The notes: a model not told the origin generated them from the sequence alone. A DNA stretch of 64,000 bases from Aphrocallistes beatrix (GCA_963281255.1 OY725502.1:3534001-3598000), one strand, 5' to 3'; counted from the stretch's first letter, positions 40,199 through 51,503 are shown. Translations and numbers: made by a program.

Positions 40199-40609
40199 TG
40201 CCCTACCAAAAGTATTCGTGCACTCCAATATTTCCCATACAAATTGTTTAAGTTGAATATATATTTGTGGAATTAATAGTAATTAGTCAGTAACAATCAG
40301 ACTTAATTTAGCTGAAAATTCGTATTCTACACACTCGATTTATTCATTTTATAGTCTTTCAACTCAATTACTCTACTTCAAAGTCAAATAGTGTTAAACT
40401 ATCGCCATCATAAATAGTGGCATTAACTCATGATTGTAGCACAGTCTAGTAAATGTTAAAATATTTATGCTTGAAGGAGAGTAGTTGAGTTGAAAGTTTA
40501 TAAGGCTACGTCTCTATGTGAAACAGGCTTTATTACATCTACATAGCCAAATATATCATGCCTCGTGCCTCAAAAAATGTGTTTTACTACTAAAGTGTGA
40601 TTAGAATTG

Positions 40610-40795
40610 CATACATGCCAACCGTCCCGCTTTTCCACTCTTCTATTCTTACGAGTGTTCCGTACATAAAAGATTTACATAAAAAGTCACCCATTTTTTT
40701 GATTTCCATGCTTAATATTTTTCTATTGCGTTCCGCCATGTCCCGCGAAATTCAACACCGCGTCCCGTTTTTAACATGGCTCAAGTTGGCATGTG
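40610..40795. mobile_element. MITE with CAYACATGCCAAC ends, copy 2
   Basis: Inverted relative of 16881-17081. Ends CATACATGCCAACCGTCCCG and ...TCAAGTTGGCATGTG, flanked by TAGAATTG and TGGAATTG (a possible imperfect 8-bp duplication). Short open frames through it are not genes. Confidence 0.65.
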
Positions 40796-41021
40796 TGGAA
40801 TTGACGAAGCGAGAAGGCAATTATTATTGTATCATAGGGGAGCCAAAGTGGTACAGGGTGTAAACATTTACAAAACAATATAAACAGACATTAATCATAT
40901 TGGAACTATAATAGGAGCTGTACTAAAAATAAACAATCCTAACACAGAAGTAAACTAAGATAAGCTAGCTACATATATTTGGCATAAAATCAAAGTAATT
41001 GCCAATCAACAGTAAAGACAC

Positions 41022-42400
41022 TTAAATCTGGGTAAAATAGAATGTTAGAACCAATGGGACCATTAGGACAAACAAACTATAGAGATATCCTGAAGATACA
41101 TCTCCAATCAAATAAAGCTCTAAACGAATTCTGCTTGAAAAGATAATTTGGAGCTCTGAACGAATTTCTGACAATACTTCTCTCTTTTCAGGGGATTTCA
41201 TTTGCATGCACTCCTTCACCTGTTCATTTTGTAATATAATATCTGCGAATTCGCCCAGCGTTTTATTCATTTCTGCCATCTTAATTACCATTAAGATCAC
41301 ACAAATGAATTGATAGAGAGACAGAATTATGAGATATATAAAAGTTTGAGTAAAGATGGCATTTTGGCTTGTAAAAGCTTTGTTTAATTTTCCAATTATA
41401 CTAACTATAATCACAAATACTCCCAAATGTTGATAGTAGCGGTATTTTTTAATTTTGGACAAATTACATCAATTTTTTCTACAACCTTATAATAGCCAGG
41501 CAATGGAGCTGAAGATTGTTCTTCCTCAATAATGTCCTCACCATTATATCTTTTGACAATGTATAGAATAGCTCTATCAATCGCTGCGTATATTTTATCA
41601 TGAATTCGATTACATATAAAATAAATTGACAAAGAAAACACTAAAGGTGCCGAGTTCCAAAGTAAAGCTACAAGTATGTAAATGGGTAAAACATACGTTG
41701 AAGTCTGGAGAATTTGGTATGAAAACTGTGTTGAACAGTTAGTGTAGTCAATTCCTTGTTCAAATGCAACAAATTGCGATATTTCAATCAGTAGAGAAAC
41801 CTCGAATAGCATTATGAAAAATGCTACTACATAGAAAAGCATGGAAACTTTATTGTTATATCTAAATCCTGAATTTAAACAAACTGGACTCTGAATAAAT
41901 TTCGGTTCGCATTCTTCATCAAGATATTGGCCTCTACGGCGTACAATAAAGAATGTTATATACATGATTAGAAAAATGGTATTGTATAGAATAATCAGAA
42001 TAACATCAGTCTTCAGGTCTATAGTGGATGTTTGGTCACAATTGAAAATAGACAGAAAAAATGTATTAGAAATGTAAAAAGCTACAACTGAAAACACCAC
42101 AAAATATACGGCTGACTGTAAAATAAAAAATAAATATTTGTTCTTGAACAGAGACAATTTTTTCAATATATGTAGGGTCTGAAATAGTATACAGAATCTA
42201 ATAATCCTATGAGATATAATCAGAAAATCATACTTGTCTTTTGCGACATATTTTGTGTCACATTTTGTGTGAGATATTTCATCATTTAGAGGGAGAAGGG
42301 GAATATTTAACTTACTATCTTGAATATTCTCTTGAGTGGAATTTGCCATTGAATAATTATTTACTTGAAAAGATCTCCAATTAATACTTATCCTATGCAT
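41022..42400 (-). CDS. Orphan multi-helix membrane protein, split by a -1 frame change
   Basis: Two overlapping minus-strand frames form one protein. The first (41411-42400, ATG at 42400; an alternative Met 17 codons later) encodes 'MANSTQENIQDS', four hydrophobic helices and a hydrophilic loop ending 'GYYKVVEKIDVICPK'. It then stops 11 codons after the sequence TTA AAA AAT. The second frame, in the -1 phase, continues 'KYRYYQHLGVFVIIVSIIGK' with three more helices to a stop at 41022. Together they give about 460 residues and seven helices with a long loop between helices 4 and 5. It is unlike families A and B and I do not recognise it; the long central loop is loosely reminiscent of gustatory-receptor-like proteins, but I would not assign it. 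Broken gene, sequencing error or programmed frameshift are all possible. Confidence 0.72.
41444..41450 (-). other. Possible -1 slippery heptamer A AAA AAT
   Basis: On the minus strand the zero-frame codons are TTA AAA AAT, so the heptamer has the X XXY YYZ form used for programmed -1 frameshifting. It sits exactly where the two halves of the membrane protein overlap. A one-base homopolymer deletion in the same A run would look identical. Confidence 0.35.
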
Positions 42401-43243
42401 AATATTGCATCAAGAAATATGATATTGATTTGGCTTACAATATTATGGATATTACACGAGTCATTATAATAACCTAGTCCCTAGTATATATACCTCTGTA
42501 ACTTAATAGCTTAGAGATTCTCTGTAGTATTCAAGCAAGTGGCAGAAGTTTTGAGAATATTTTGTGCAAGTGATTGGAATATGAATACATTGTGCATTAT
42601 CATCTATCATATTAATTTCAATGTACATGATGTGAGTTGTAAAAGGAATTTTTAAATAACTTAGCATTTAGAATTAGACACTTTAATGTTATTCATTTCG
42701 CTGTGTTAGATTTCGCCCAGGGAAAAAACATTTCTTTCAAGTGCATTTAGTACAGTGGCGGGCAACCTTAATCCTTAAGTGGGCCCCAAATCTGTCAGTT
42801 CTTGTTACGGTCAGATCACCATGGCCGTAGCAAGAACTGACATTAGAAACCTATATGGAAGCATGTAACAACTAAAATTATACTTAAAAGCAAAAATAAC
42901 TAAGTAAAATAATTTGAATCATTATATAATGATTATAGAAAATATCTTGATATTCAATTTCAATTTCACACCAAATTAGGCGGGCCCATTTTGTATTACG
43001 ATCAATAACACGCGGGTCCCATAATAAAGTGTTTGAAAAGAGTCGCGGGCCCTCAAATTTAGTCTCGGGGGTCCCAAGTTTCCCACCGCTGATTTGGTAA
43101 GATGGTTGTATGTTTATTAACGCGTTTCAATCGCGCTTCAAACGCGGTAATATCACAATTTAACATAAATAACTGTTTTTAATCATTAATTGTAGCAATA
43201 ATATGAAATCACTAAGATTAATAGAGCTGACTATGAAATAATA
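42401..43243. other. Intergenic region with one hAT MITE
   Basis: 5' flank of the orphan membrane protein gene and 3' flank of PAQR 4 (43100-43243, similar to 38030-38134). Apart from the hAT MITE at 42753-43091 nothing is recognised. Confidence 0.6.
42753..43091. mobile_element. hAT-type MITE with 8-bp target duplication
   Basis: Ends CAGTGGCGGGCAACCTTAAT and the complement of CAGCGGTGGGAAACTTGGGA; flanks ATTTAGTA (42745-42752) and ATTTGGTA (43092-43099), an 8-bp duplication with one mismatch. 339 bp, noncoding; it contains an internal inverted pair CAGTTCTTG.TACGG / CCGTAGCAAGAACTG. Confidence 0.9.
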
Positions 43244-44095
43244 TCATTCGTAGTGAACATAAGCAGATTGTGCAATCTGTAAAATGAATTCATAGAAGAA
43301 TAAAGCCGAGAGAGCTGCTCCAACATGCATTATATTGTGGCTGTGTCCACATAAGTCAAAATATCCAGGCCATATTGATTCTGGAATCTTCAAATTATAG
43401 ATGGATCCTGCAACATATAAGAACAAAATTGAGATAATAAATGTTAAGTATTTATGTTGTGCGATATCAGCCAAAAATAACAAGTAAAAAAGGCTGGGAA
43501 AAAACGAGATCACAGCATAAATAGTGAATAAGCGTGTCTTCCTTTTAGTTTTAGCATTGGATAATAGCTTCATATTAATGAGAACGAGGAAAATAAAGGT
43601 AGTGACAATGTTAATGATTGAATTTGTTGCAAATATTAATTGATGATGATATAGAGTGAAATAATTCATGGAAATTCCAGCACAAAAGACTGCAATTGTA
43701 ATTCCAAAAAAGTCAGCCTTGAGAAAATGACCTCCATAATCAACATGACAGCTAAATGCATGAAACAATGTGGATAATCCGAAGCACGAAATAAAACCTA
43801 ACAGAAGTGAAGATATGACACATCTATCCATTACAGGAACATGGTCCCATGGAAATTCATGATGGAATAAGGAGAACGTCACATTATATAGCAAATGATA
43901 GCATAGTGTATACATAGCTAAGAGAGTTGGGATGAGATGAGTCAGAATATTAACTGTTTGTGTGTGGTATTTTGTAATGCTAGAAGTGATACAGGTGATG
44001 AGAGAACTTGTTGGAGGACGATGGTACTTGAGGATAAAGGGATTGTCTGTCAACCAGGTCATATGCCTAGGAATTTCTTCAAAAGAAATCAACAT
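43244..44095 (-). CDS. PAQR-family membrane protein 4
   Basis: Intact, 283 residues, closest to PAQR 3 (38135): same short N-terminus ('MLISFEEIPRHM') and the same divergent middle. It restores 'STLFHAFSCH' and 'VDYGG', as in copies 1 and 2. All metal-site residues present. Displaced 5109 bases from PAQR 3 with shared 5' and 3' flanks, so the two are a tandem duplication with the orphan membrane gene lying between them. Confidence 0.93.
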   Translation of the reverse strand: MLISFEEIPRHMTWLTDNPFILKYHRPPTSSLITCITSSITKYHTQTVNILTHLIPTLLAMYTLCYHLLYNVTFSLFHHEFPWDHVPVMDRCVISSLLLGFISCFGLSTLFHAFSCHVDYGGHFLKADFFGITIAVFCAGISMNYFTLYHHQLIFATNSIINIVTTFIFLVLINMKLLSNAKTKRKTRLFTIYAVISFFPSLFYLLFLADIAQHKYLTFIISILFLYVAGSIYNLKIPESIWPGYFDLCGHSHNIMHVGAALSALFFYEFILQIAQSAYVHYE

Positions 44096-45239
44096 TGAGA
44101 AATATAAATTATAGGTAACCGAGTATTTTGAGGTTGACCTCTGAATCAGTACAATGTAATTAAGAGAGCTAAAATTGAATTTAAAGAATATATATCAGTT
44201 ATATATTGTTTTAAGCTCATGTACAATAGAATTTGTTAAACTTCTTAACACTTGAATTGCTTTTATATAAACATGGCATTAACCATTCAGCAATTTACTC
44301 GTGGCTTGTTTCTCTATTGTACCTTGTAGCATTGTAATGAGAATCTGTTTAGGTAAAAACACAACAACTTTCTCCATTACAACTCACAATTCATATTGTA
44401 CCAAGAATACAATATAAATTTTATAGGTATTATTGGATGTCCTTATATTGTTATACTATAATCTGCAGTTCGGGCATACTACTCTCTAAACCAGTGTTTA
44501 GGCGAAAATAGTTTGAAATTATTGATAAATACGGATCTATGCTGTAGACCTACACCTATCACTGTAATTTTCTCAAGCATGCTTACCTTTTGTCTAAAAA
44601 TGGCATTGGATTCACTCAGTGAGTCCGATTTTTTATTGGATTGCATTCCTACAGTCCTTCTGGATATGCGCATACAGCGCTGTGCGATCAACTATTAAGG
44701 GAAAGCGGATAAGTCCGAATTGTTAAGACTGGAATCAGGTCGAATTATCGATTTGTATCTAGAGCAGTGGTTCCCAACCTCTTTTACCTCGTGTACCCCT
44801 TGACACCTAAAAAATATTTTGTGCACCCCAGGACCCACCTAAGTCTGAAAAACTCTATTGATCCGACTTGTCATTGCAATAAGGACGACTAATAATAAGG
44901 ACGAATCCTTGTCCCGTGCACCCCCGACTAAGGACCCGTGCACCCCAGTTTGGGAACCGCTGATCTAGAGGAAGAATGGTGTTTATTTTATGAAATAAAG
45001 AAAGAAGGGTCGATTAGAGGCGTTTTTTGGTTTGTTTGGAACTAAGGAAGATTTAACTTGTTAATCATTTCTTTATTCTCGAATTACATGTTATTCGGGT
45101 TTTTTCAGTTTTGAAAATTCTACTTTTTCCAGTCTGACCTATTCCAGCTGTTTGAATTGGTCGAATTTATTCCAGTTGTGCGATTTGGTCCTATCTATTC
45201 AAGCAGGGGAAATTTTGCATTCGAACTTAGACCAATTCA
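44096..45239. other. PAQR 4 upstream region
   Basis: 44096-44570 is the PAQR 5' flank with the conserved upstream block (44450-44520). A hAT MITE follows at 44765-44962. The rest (about 45100-45239) has short GAATTGGTCGAATT-like repeats. No gene. Confidence 0.6.
44765..44962. mobile_element. hAT-type MITE with perfect 8-bp duplication
   Basis: Ends CAGTGGTTCCCAACCTCTTT and the complement of CAGCGGTTCCCAAACTGGGG; flanks ATCTAGAG on both sides (44757-44764, 44963-44970). 198 bp, with repeated GTGCACCCC motifs inside. Confidence 0.93.
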
Positions 45240-45700
45240 GTCAACCCCTCGTCGACCTGTTTTTTTCAAAAATTTCCTTAACTTGCATAACTTCATTAAG
45301 TATTTATGCCATCAGTCACATCACATCATTATTTGATAAACTAATGGCGTCAACCTCTAACAAATGTAAATCCTCACACAATATTTATGTTCTCAAGACT
45401 TTTTCATACGCATTTTTTACTCAATTTTCGACTCATAACTCTCTGTAATTGAATTTAAGAGATTCTTCAAGAAAATTTATATTCAGTACTTCTACTGCTT
45501 TTTCTTTGTCAACTCAAAAGTTTCATTATCTCTTTATCCAGCTCCAAATTATAGTTGTGTGCTGTTTTCATAGTGGATAGACGAGAAATAGATGGTGTTT
45601 TTTATTTCTAAAATGAAAAAGAGTTTTCCAAATGTGTACAGAATTTCTCTTTTCAGACTTTAATCTTTGCTTCGACATCTGAATTACTTTCAACATCCAT
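45240..45700 (-). pseudogene. NHL-repeat gene relic
   Basis: Start region 'MDVESNSDVEAKI' (ATG at 45700) and flanking promoter sequence match the intact gene at 53468-54670. The frame is soon broken, and about 260 bases of the coding region are deleted near 45373. The left end preserves the segment encoding 'KTGRRGAE'. Bases 45711-45845 also match the 5' flank of the intact gene, so the duplication included the promoter. Confidence 0.85.
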
Positions 45701-45883
45701 TATCTCCAAAAACTCTCAATATATACACATATTGAGCTATTTATACTGGAGTTAATTACAAGAAGTAATCCAATCAATCTATTCAAATTGACGTCAATAG
45801 AAGATATCATATTGACGTTATAGCTATGATAATTTAACTAAACGACCTACACAACCTATGCATACCTGACATATTAGTAGTAA

Positions 45884-46396
45884 CAAGCGCGCTTCGCTTG
45901 CTTGCGCTGCGCGGCTGGCGGACACTTCGTGTCCGCCGGAGGTGAGATTGGTTAATTATAAGGGAGATATCATCTCTAAAAATGTCCATCTTAGTTTTAA
46001 AATCGATATCACTCGAAAAATCACCAAATTTGTTAATTTTTCAAATTTTGATGAGTAATGATGACGTCATAACAAAGTGATGAGTCATCATTTTTCGATT
46101 ATAGCTGTATTATATGTGAGGTATGTTAGTATACAGATTCTATTAAAATTTCAGCCTTCTATCTCCTATAATGGCTGAGTTTTGCCCAAATAACTGTATT
46201 GCTTAACTTTTAAAAATGTGATAATGACGTCATAATTCCATGATTAGTCGATATTTTGCTCTGAGCTCAGAACTTACTGGAGCCATAGCCAAAAGACTCC
46301 CACATGCCAAAAATCAGCCTTCTACGCCTGGCAGTTTCTTCAATCAATTCGTTACAGATATATATACAAACATTAATCGAGTTTTAATAGTAAGGA
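45884..46396 (-). mobile_element. Nonautonomous Helitron-like element, copy 5
   Basis: Complete by comparison with copy 1: minus-strand start TCCTTACTATTAAAACTCGA preceded by A, end GCGCGCTTG followed by T. Hairpin GGCGGACAC/GTGTCCGCC with loop TTC. It contains two TGACGTCA sites like copy 1 and has a shorter TA tract. Confidence 0.78.
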
Positions 46397-46694
46397 TATA
46401 CTTTTGAGGTAAAATTTTCTTATTTTCGGTTTTTAATTAAAAAATTAAATAATTGTGACTCAATTGTTGTATACATGTATGTGTGTGTTTGTGTGTTGTT
46501 TGTTTCTTTGTTTGTTGTTTGTTTATCTAGACGTCTAGAACTGGTGAGGTTTAAAAGTATAATCTGGGTGTACAGTGTATTAAGAGTCAAAATAACTATT
46601 TAATTGCACAGTCAATATTCTGCTCAAATTAAAAATAAATATTTATTGATCAAATGTAAGACAAAAAATAGGAAAATATCATGTAAATATTAAA

Positions 46695-47777
46695 TTAGTA
46701 TGAGTTGAAATTTCTTGCAAAATGTGGAGATTTGTGGTAGGCTGTGATGATAGGTTTGATCTTCTTGTTAACATGAACAAGTCCACGTTTCTGCACCAGA
46801 TAACTCCCTACAACTAAACTAATCATATAGAGATAGTTTAAGATGAAGACGAGGGAATATATTATATATCCTATGTTTTCTACTGCGTTGATTGTTGATT
46901 CCATTATTTTGTTAGTTTCTTCATTATAATGCGCTATGTATATACCTGGTATAGAAATGATTGGATAAATCATTGGAGAAAATAGAAGAGCGAATAGACC
47001 AATAGTAACGAGAATGCTAGCTACTTTAAAGTGTAGGCAAATGGCTCTTTCATTAAGATAAGTGGTTCTGTCCTTGAAAAGTCTGGCCTCTTTCTCTCTA
47101 CTTTTAAGATGTAGGTAGAATCTCCGTGAATAGATAATGTAGGTGAAGAAGTCAGCGAGGAACGCCAGTGATCTCAGTATCTTTTGGAGTGTTGAATATT
47201 CGTTATGATAATTTTGAGGGTACACTATAATAACGTTTAGGGTATTCTTATCACAGAAAAGTATTAATCCCAAAAATACAATTCTCACTATAATGTAGAT
47301 GCTCCATCTCATCACTGTGTATCTGTAAGGACAATGGAAGTATGTTAACAGTAACACTTTCAGTAACAGGCAAGGAATGGCAATGTGGCAAAGAATTGCA
47401 ATATTTTGTATTTGCCTTAAATAGAAGTAATCTATTCCCCAATTTGGAAACGACGAAACATTATTTTTCTGAAATGTATTTACCCAAACTGGCAGTTCCA
47501 TTGCTGTAAATGATAAATTAAACATAATCTCAACTAAAACGATTATGACGACAAAGTTAGTGATCATTAATTTGATTTGAAGGTTTTTCAAATGGTTTTG
47601 ATAACAAGGTGACATGGTGATATCATTCTTTAAAATATTTCGAATGTCTTTTGCAATTTGGAATTTTCTCTTCAAAAAGTAGCAAAAAACAGTAAACGCC
47701 AGAATGCTAAATAGAATAGTGGTGATGAATATGATGTCACGTTCAATATCTCTGATCCGTTGTAACAACGCCAACAT
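46695..47777 (-). CDS. Seven-helix membrane protein, family A, copy 5 (longest)
   Basis: Intact, intronless, 360 residues. The second outer loop (between helices 4 and 5) has an extra insertion, 'DKNTLNVIIVYPQNYHNEYS', absent from the others; the rest matches the family, with the helix 6-7 loop 'IPGIYIAHYNEETNKIMEST' and C-terminal 'HFARNFNSY'. A minus-strand AATAAA lies about 50 bases past the stop (46642-46647). Upstream is a pogo-like MITE at about 48028-48180. Confidence 0.88.
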   Translation of the reverse strand: MLALLQRIRDIERDIIFITTILFSILAFTVFCYFLKRKFQIAKDIRNILKNDITMSPCYQNHLKNLQIKLMITNFVVIIVLVEIMFNLSFTAMELPVWVNTFQKNNVSSFPNWGIDYFYLRQIQNIAILCHIAIPCLLLKVLLLTYFHCPYRYTVMRWSIYIIVRIVFLGLILFCDKNTLNVIIVYPQNYHNEYSTLQKILRSLAFLADFFTYIIYSRRFYLHLKSREKEARLFKDRTTYLNERAICLHFKVASILVTIGLFALLFSPMIYPIISIPGIYIAHYNEETNKIMESTINAVENIGYIIYSLVFILNYLYMISLVVGSYLVQKRGLVHVNKKIKPIITAYHKSPHFARNFNSY

Positions 47778-48027
47778 TTCGTCTAAATTGGGAATATTAT
47801 CTGTTTTGAGTGTATTGCTATGCTACATCGATCTCCTCTCTCAATTTATAGTTACAACATGCTACTATAACCATTTCCCCTTATTTCTACTTTCACCTTT
47901 TGAATAATTCTCATGATGATATAATCCAACTAGTCTTTCAATAGATTACATCTACCGAGTTCGAATTAATTTAGATGTAACTTGAGGATGCTATCTGCAA
48001 TCGTATTGCTGTGAGCATCGATAATAG

Positions 48028-48180
48028 TCGATTCTGTTTAATTGGGACACAACGAAACTCGATATTTTGTCCCGATTAAGCAGAGTTCACAAGTAATCGA
48101 TGGATTAAGTGTTATGTAGTAACTTTTCCTTTCCTGGAGATTTGTCCCGATTAACCGGTGTCCCAATTGGTTGTTTCTAG
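48028..48180. mobile_element. pogo/Tigger-like MITE upstream of family A copy 5
   Basis: AGTCGATTCTGTTTAATTGG...GGGACA at one end and CCGATTAACCGGTGTCCCAA at the other. Same position relative to the gene as elements at 50539-50680 and 52800-52970. Confidence 0.6.
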
Positions 48181-48240
48181 CTTAATTATTGTCTTTGAAT
48201 TATTTGTGATTCAAGATGTTATTCTTTGAAATATTCATAA

Positions 48241-48350
48241 TTTATTATGCAAGTAGGTATTTCTCCTCAAGAGGTAGCTGAAAGCAACAGCTGCTAGAAT
48301 GGTTACATCAGTTTCAATGTATTTGTTCTGTTTCAACAATTCTAACATTT
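48241..48350 (-). pseudogene. Family A N-terminal relic
   Basis: ATG near 48349 opens 'MLELLKQNKYIETDVTILAA' then 'FSYLLRRNTYL', recognisable as the start of a family A protein with a deletion in helix 1, then decays. A smaller remnant of the same kind lies at 52990-53060. Confidence 0.7.
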
Positions 48351-48359
48351 CTTCTCGAT

Positions 48360-49135
48360 TTAAATTGTTCAGACTTTTAGTTGATTTAAGGTTTCATCAA
48401 TTTATAGAAACAAGTTATTACTCTCTGATATTTTGTAATTCCCGCCTGTTATTTATACTTACATATTTAGATTAATTTGCCATAATTACGTACATAATCC
48501 AACAATGAAATGAAATTGCTAACCTCGATGGAGCATTTATCCATGATAGAGGAGGGATCTAGCTAAATAAGTGGGTTTGCAGTGAATTAGGCAACATACC
48601 TATTAGGTCTTTTAAATAAAATTCAGTTTGAGTAAGCGTCACTAGTCATCCAGTATTGTCCGAGCGGCCAAAGGGAACACCAGACACACTCAGTGGTACC
48701 AAGTTCCCTCTGCATTTTTCTATCCATTATAACTTGTTTTTTAAAAGCTCGAACTACGGTTCTTTCGAGTTGTAGTCACTACTCCAAGGGTTGGCGATAA
48801 AATTCATGATGTCTAGTATATCCTCGGCGAAGCACACTCTCATTCCGTTTATTATTTTGAAAGCATATAAATATCATTGTTCTTTTTCTATAGGTGACCC
48901 GATTAAGCGGCTGATCCGATTAAACAGTGACCCACCCTATTAAGCGGAGTCGACTGTATTTATTTATCATTATGTCCTAGAGATATTAACGAGGCCTTGC
49001 ATTATAAAGATAGCCTTTGATACAATCACAGGTTTGATCTTCTTGTTAAACATTAACAAGTCCACGTTTCTTTATCAGGTACTTTCCAACAATTATGCAA
49101 ATCAAATACAAATAGTTTAGTTGAAGACGAAGGAA
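48360..49135 (-). repeat. Duplicated block with family A C-terminal relic, copy 1
   Basis: This block is repeated at about 50660-51400. It includes a pogo-type terminal sequence (CAGTCGACTCCGCTTAATAG, complement, ending at 48956 followed by TA). At 48990-49130 is a decayed C-terminus of a family A gene of the 36382 subtype ('IIVGKYLIKKRGLV' on the minus strand), with frame breaks. Confidence 0.7.
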
Positions 49136-49237
49136 ATAGCAATTTAATTACACAGCCAATATTATTAAATTAAAAGCAATTATTAATTGTTAAAATGTAA
49201 GACAAATAACGAGGAAAAATATCATACACGTTTTAAA

Positions 49238-50290
49238 TTAGTATGGATTGAAGTTTCTAGCAAAATGTGGAGATTTGTGGTAGGCTGTGATGATAGGTTT
49301 GATCTTCTTGTTAACATGAACAAGTCCACGTTTCTGCACCAGATAACTCCCTACAACTAAACTAATCATATAGAGATAGTTTAAGATGAAGACGAGGGAG
49401 TATATGATTATACCAATATTTAATACAGCATTGATCGTTGATTCCATTATGGCTTGAGTTTTCTTATTATATATCCCTATGAATGTATCTGGTATATATA
49501 CTATTGGATAAATTATTTGAGGAAATAGAGAGGCGAATAGAGCAGTAGTAACGAGAATGCTAGTTACTTTAAAGTGGAGGCAAATGGCTCGTTCATTAAG
49601 ATAAGTGGTTCTGTCTTTGAAAAGTCTGGCCTCTTTCTCTCTACTTTTGAGATGTAGGTAGAATCTCCGTGAATAGATAATGTATGAGAGTAAATCAACG
49701 AAGAACGCCAGTGATCTCAGTATCTCTTCGAGTAATGGAAACTCGGTAAGATATATCTTACTCAAAGAGTAAAATATTAGTGTAAAAAATACAATTCTCA
49801 CTATAATGTAGATGCTCCATCTCATCATTGTGTACCTATAAGGACAATGAAGGTATATTAACAGCAACACTTTCAGTAACAGACAAGGAATGGCAATGTG
49901 GCAGAGAACTGCAATAGTTTCAATCTGCCTGAAATAGATTTGTCCTCTCCCCAGATTTGGAAACGAAGAAACATTATTTTTTTGAAATGTATCCCCCCAA
50001 CTTGGAAATTCTATTCCTGCAAATGATAAATTAAACATAATCTCAGCAAAAACGATTATGACGACAAAGTTAGTGATCATTAATTTGATTTGGAGGTTTT
50101 TCAGATGGTTTTGAAAACCAGGTGACATGGTGATATCATTCTTTAAAATGTTTCGAATCTCTTTTGCAAGCATGAATTTTCTCTTCAAAAAGTAACAAAA
50201 AACATTAAATGCCAGAATGCTAAATAGAATCGTGGTGATAAATATGATGTTATTTTCAATATCTCTGATCCGTTGTAACAACGCCAACAT
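49238..50290 (-). CDS. Seven-helix membrane protein, family A, copy 6
   Basis: Intact, intronless, 350 residues ('MLALLQRIRDIENNI' ... 'HFARNFNPY'). Outer loops: 'EFPSWGDTFQKNNVSSFPNL' (helix 2-3), 'YSLSKIYLTEFPLLEEILRS' (4-5), 'YIPDTFIGIYNKKTQAIMES' (6-7). Tandem twin of the gene at 51504, with a displacement of 2266 bases. Confidence 0.9.
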   Translation of the reverse strand: MLALLQRIRDIENNIIFITTILFSILAFNVFCYFLKRKFMLAKEIRNILKNDITMSPGFQNHLKNLQIKLMITNFVVIIVFAEIMFNLSFAGIEFPSWGDTFQKNNVSSFPNLGRGQIYFRQIETIAVLCHIAIPCLLLKVLLLIYLHCPYRYTMMRWSIYIIVRIVFFTLIFYSLSKIYLTEFPLLEEILRSLAFFVDLLSYIIYSRRFYLHLKSREKEARLFKDRTTYLNERAICLHFKVTSILVTTALFASLFPQIIYPIVYIPDTFIGIYNKKTQAIMESTINAVLNIGIIIYSLVFILNYLYMISLVVGSYLVQKRGLVHVNKKIKPIITAYHKSPHFARNFNPY

Positions 50291-50538
50291 TTCGTCTAAA
50301 TTGTGAATATTATCTGTTTTGAGTGTATTGCTATGAGACAGTGATGTTTCTCAATTTATAGAAACAAAATGTTATTTTCTGATTATTCCAAAACCTTATT
50401 TCCCTTATTTCTGCTTTTACTCTAAGAATAATTCTTAGTCTTTCAATTGAGATGAAATCATCTACCAAGTTTGAATTAATTTAGACGTAATTTGAGGATG
50501 TTGTCTACAAATTGTATTACTCTTAGCATTGAAAACAG

Positions 50539-50680
50539 TCAATTCTGCCTAAGTAGGTCACATCAAAACTAGATATTTTGTCCCGATTAAGCAGAGTTCA
50601 CAAGTAATCGATGGATCAAATGTTAGCTTCTATGTAATAACTATTTTTTCCTGGAGATTTATTCCGATTAACCGGTCAAA
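50539..50680. mobile_element. pogo/Tigger-like MITE upstream of family A copy 6
   Basis: CAGTCAATTCTGCCTAAGTA at the gene-proximal side, TTTTGTCCCGATTAAGCAGA inside and CCGATTAACCGG at the far side; truncated compared with the copy at 52800-52970. Confidence 0.55.
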
Positions 50681-51400
50681 TTATTACTTCCTGATATTTT
50701 GTAAACCCCGCTTGTTATTTATACTTACATATTTAGATTAATTTGCCATAATTACGTACATAATCCAACAATGAAATGAAATTGCTAACCTCGATGGAGC
50801 ATTTATCCATGATAGAGGAGGGATCTAGCTAAATAAGTGGGTTTGCAGTGAATTAGGCAACATACCTATTAGGTCTCTTAGATTAAATTCAGTTTGAGCA
50901 AGCGTCACTGGTCATCGAGTATTGTCCGAGCGGCCCAAAGGGAACACCAGACACACTCAGTGGTACCGAATTCCCTCTGCATTTTTCTATCCATTATAAC
51001 TTGTGTTTTAAAAGCTCGAACTACGGTTCTTTCGAGTTGTAGTCACTACTCCAAGGGTTGGCGATAAAATTCATGATGTCTAGTATATCCTCGGCGAGGC
51101 ACACTCTCATTCCGTTTATTATTTTGAAAGCATATAAATATCATTGTTCTTTTTCTATAGGTGACCCGATTAAGCGGCTGACCCGATTAAACAGTGACCC
51201 TATTAAGCGGAGTCGACTGTATTTATTTATCATTATGTCCTAGAGATATTAACGAGGCCTTGTATTATAAAGATAGCCTTGGATACAATCACAGGTTTGA
51301 TCTTCTTGTTAAACATTAACAAGTCCACGTTTCTTTATCAGGTACTTTCCAACAATTATGCAAATCAAATACAAATAGTTTAGTTGAAGACGAAGGAAAT
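50660..51400 (-). repeat. Duplicated block with family A C-terminal relic, copy 2
   Basis: Second copy of the 48360-49135 block, with the pogo-type end at about 51219 followed by TA and the C-terminal relic at 51250-51400. Short open frames in it are not genes. Confidence 0.7.
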
Positions 51401-51503
51401 AGCAATTTAATTACACAGTCAATATTATTAAATTAAAAGCAATTATTAATTGTTAAAATGTAAGACAAATAACTAGGAAAAATATCATACACATTTTAAA
51501 TTA

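Larger units (their letters stand above)
38987..41021. other. Rearranged intergenic region with inverted PAQR 5' sequences
   Basis: 5' flank of PAQR 3 (38987-39590) is repeated inverted at 39747-40198, with a mariner fragment in the left arm and a Helitron-like end in the spacer. The right arm ends at a Tc1-like terminus. A MITE (40610-40795) follows. 40200-40600 and 40800-41021 hold nothing I recognise. Confidence 0.65.

Noticed and set aside
40597..40863. 88-codon frame in the 40.6-kb region
   Set aside because: Runs through a MITE with a copy at 16.9 kb; not a protein-coding signal.
45152..45448. 98-codon plus-strand frame
   Set aside because: Antisense to the NHL pseudogene; similarity to the NHL gene is on the minus strand.
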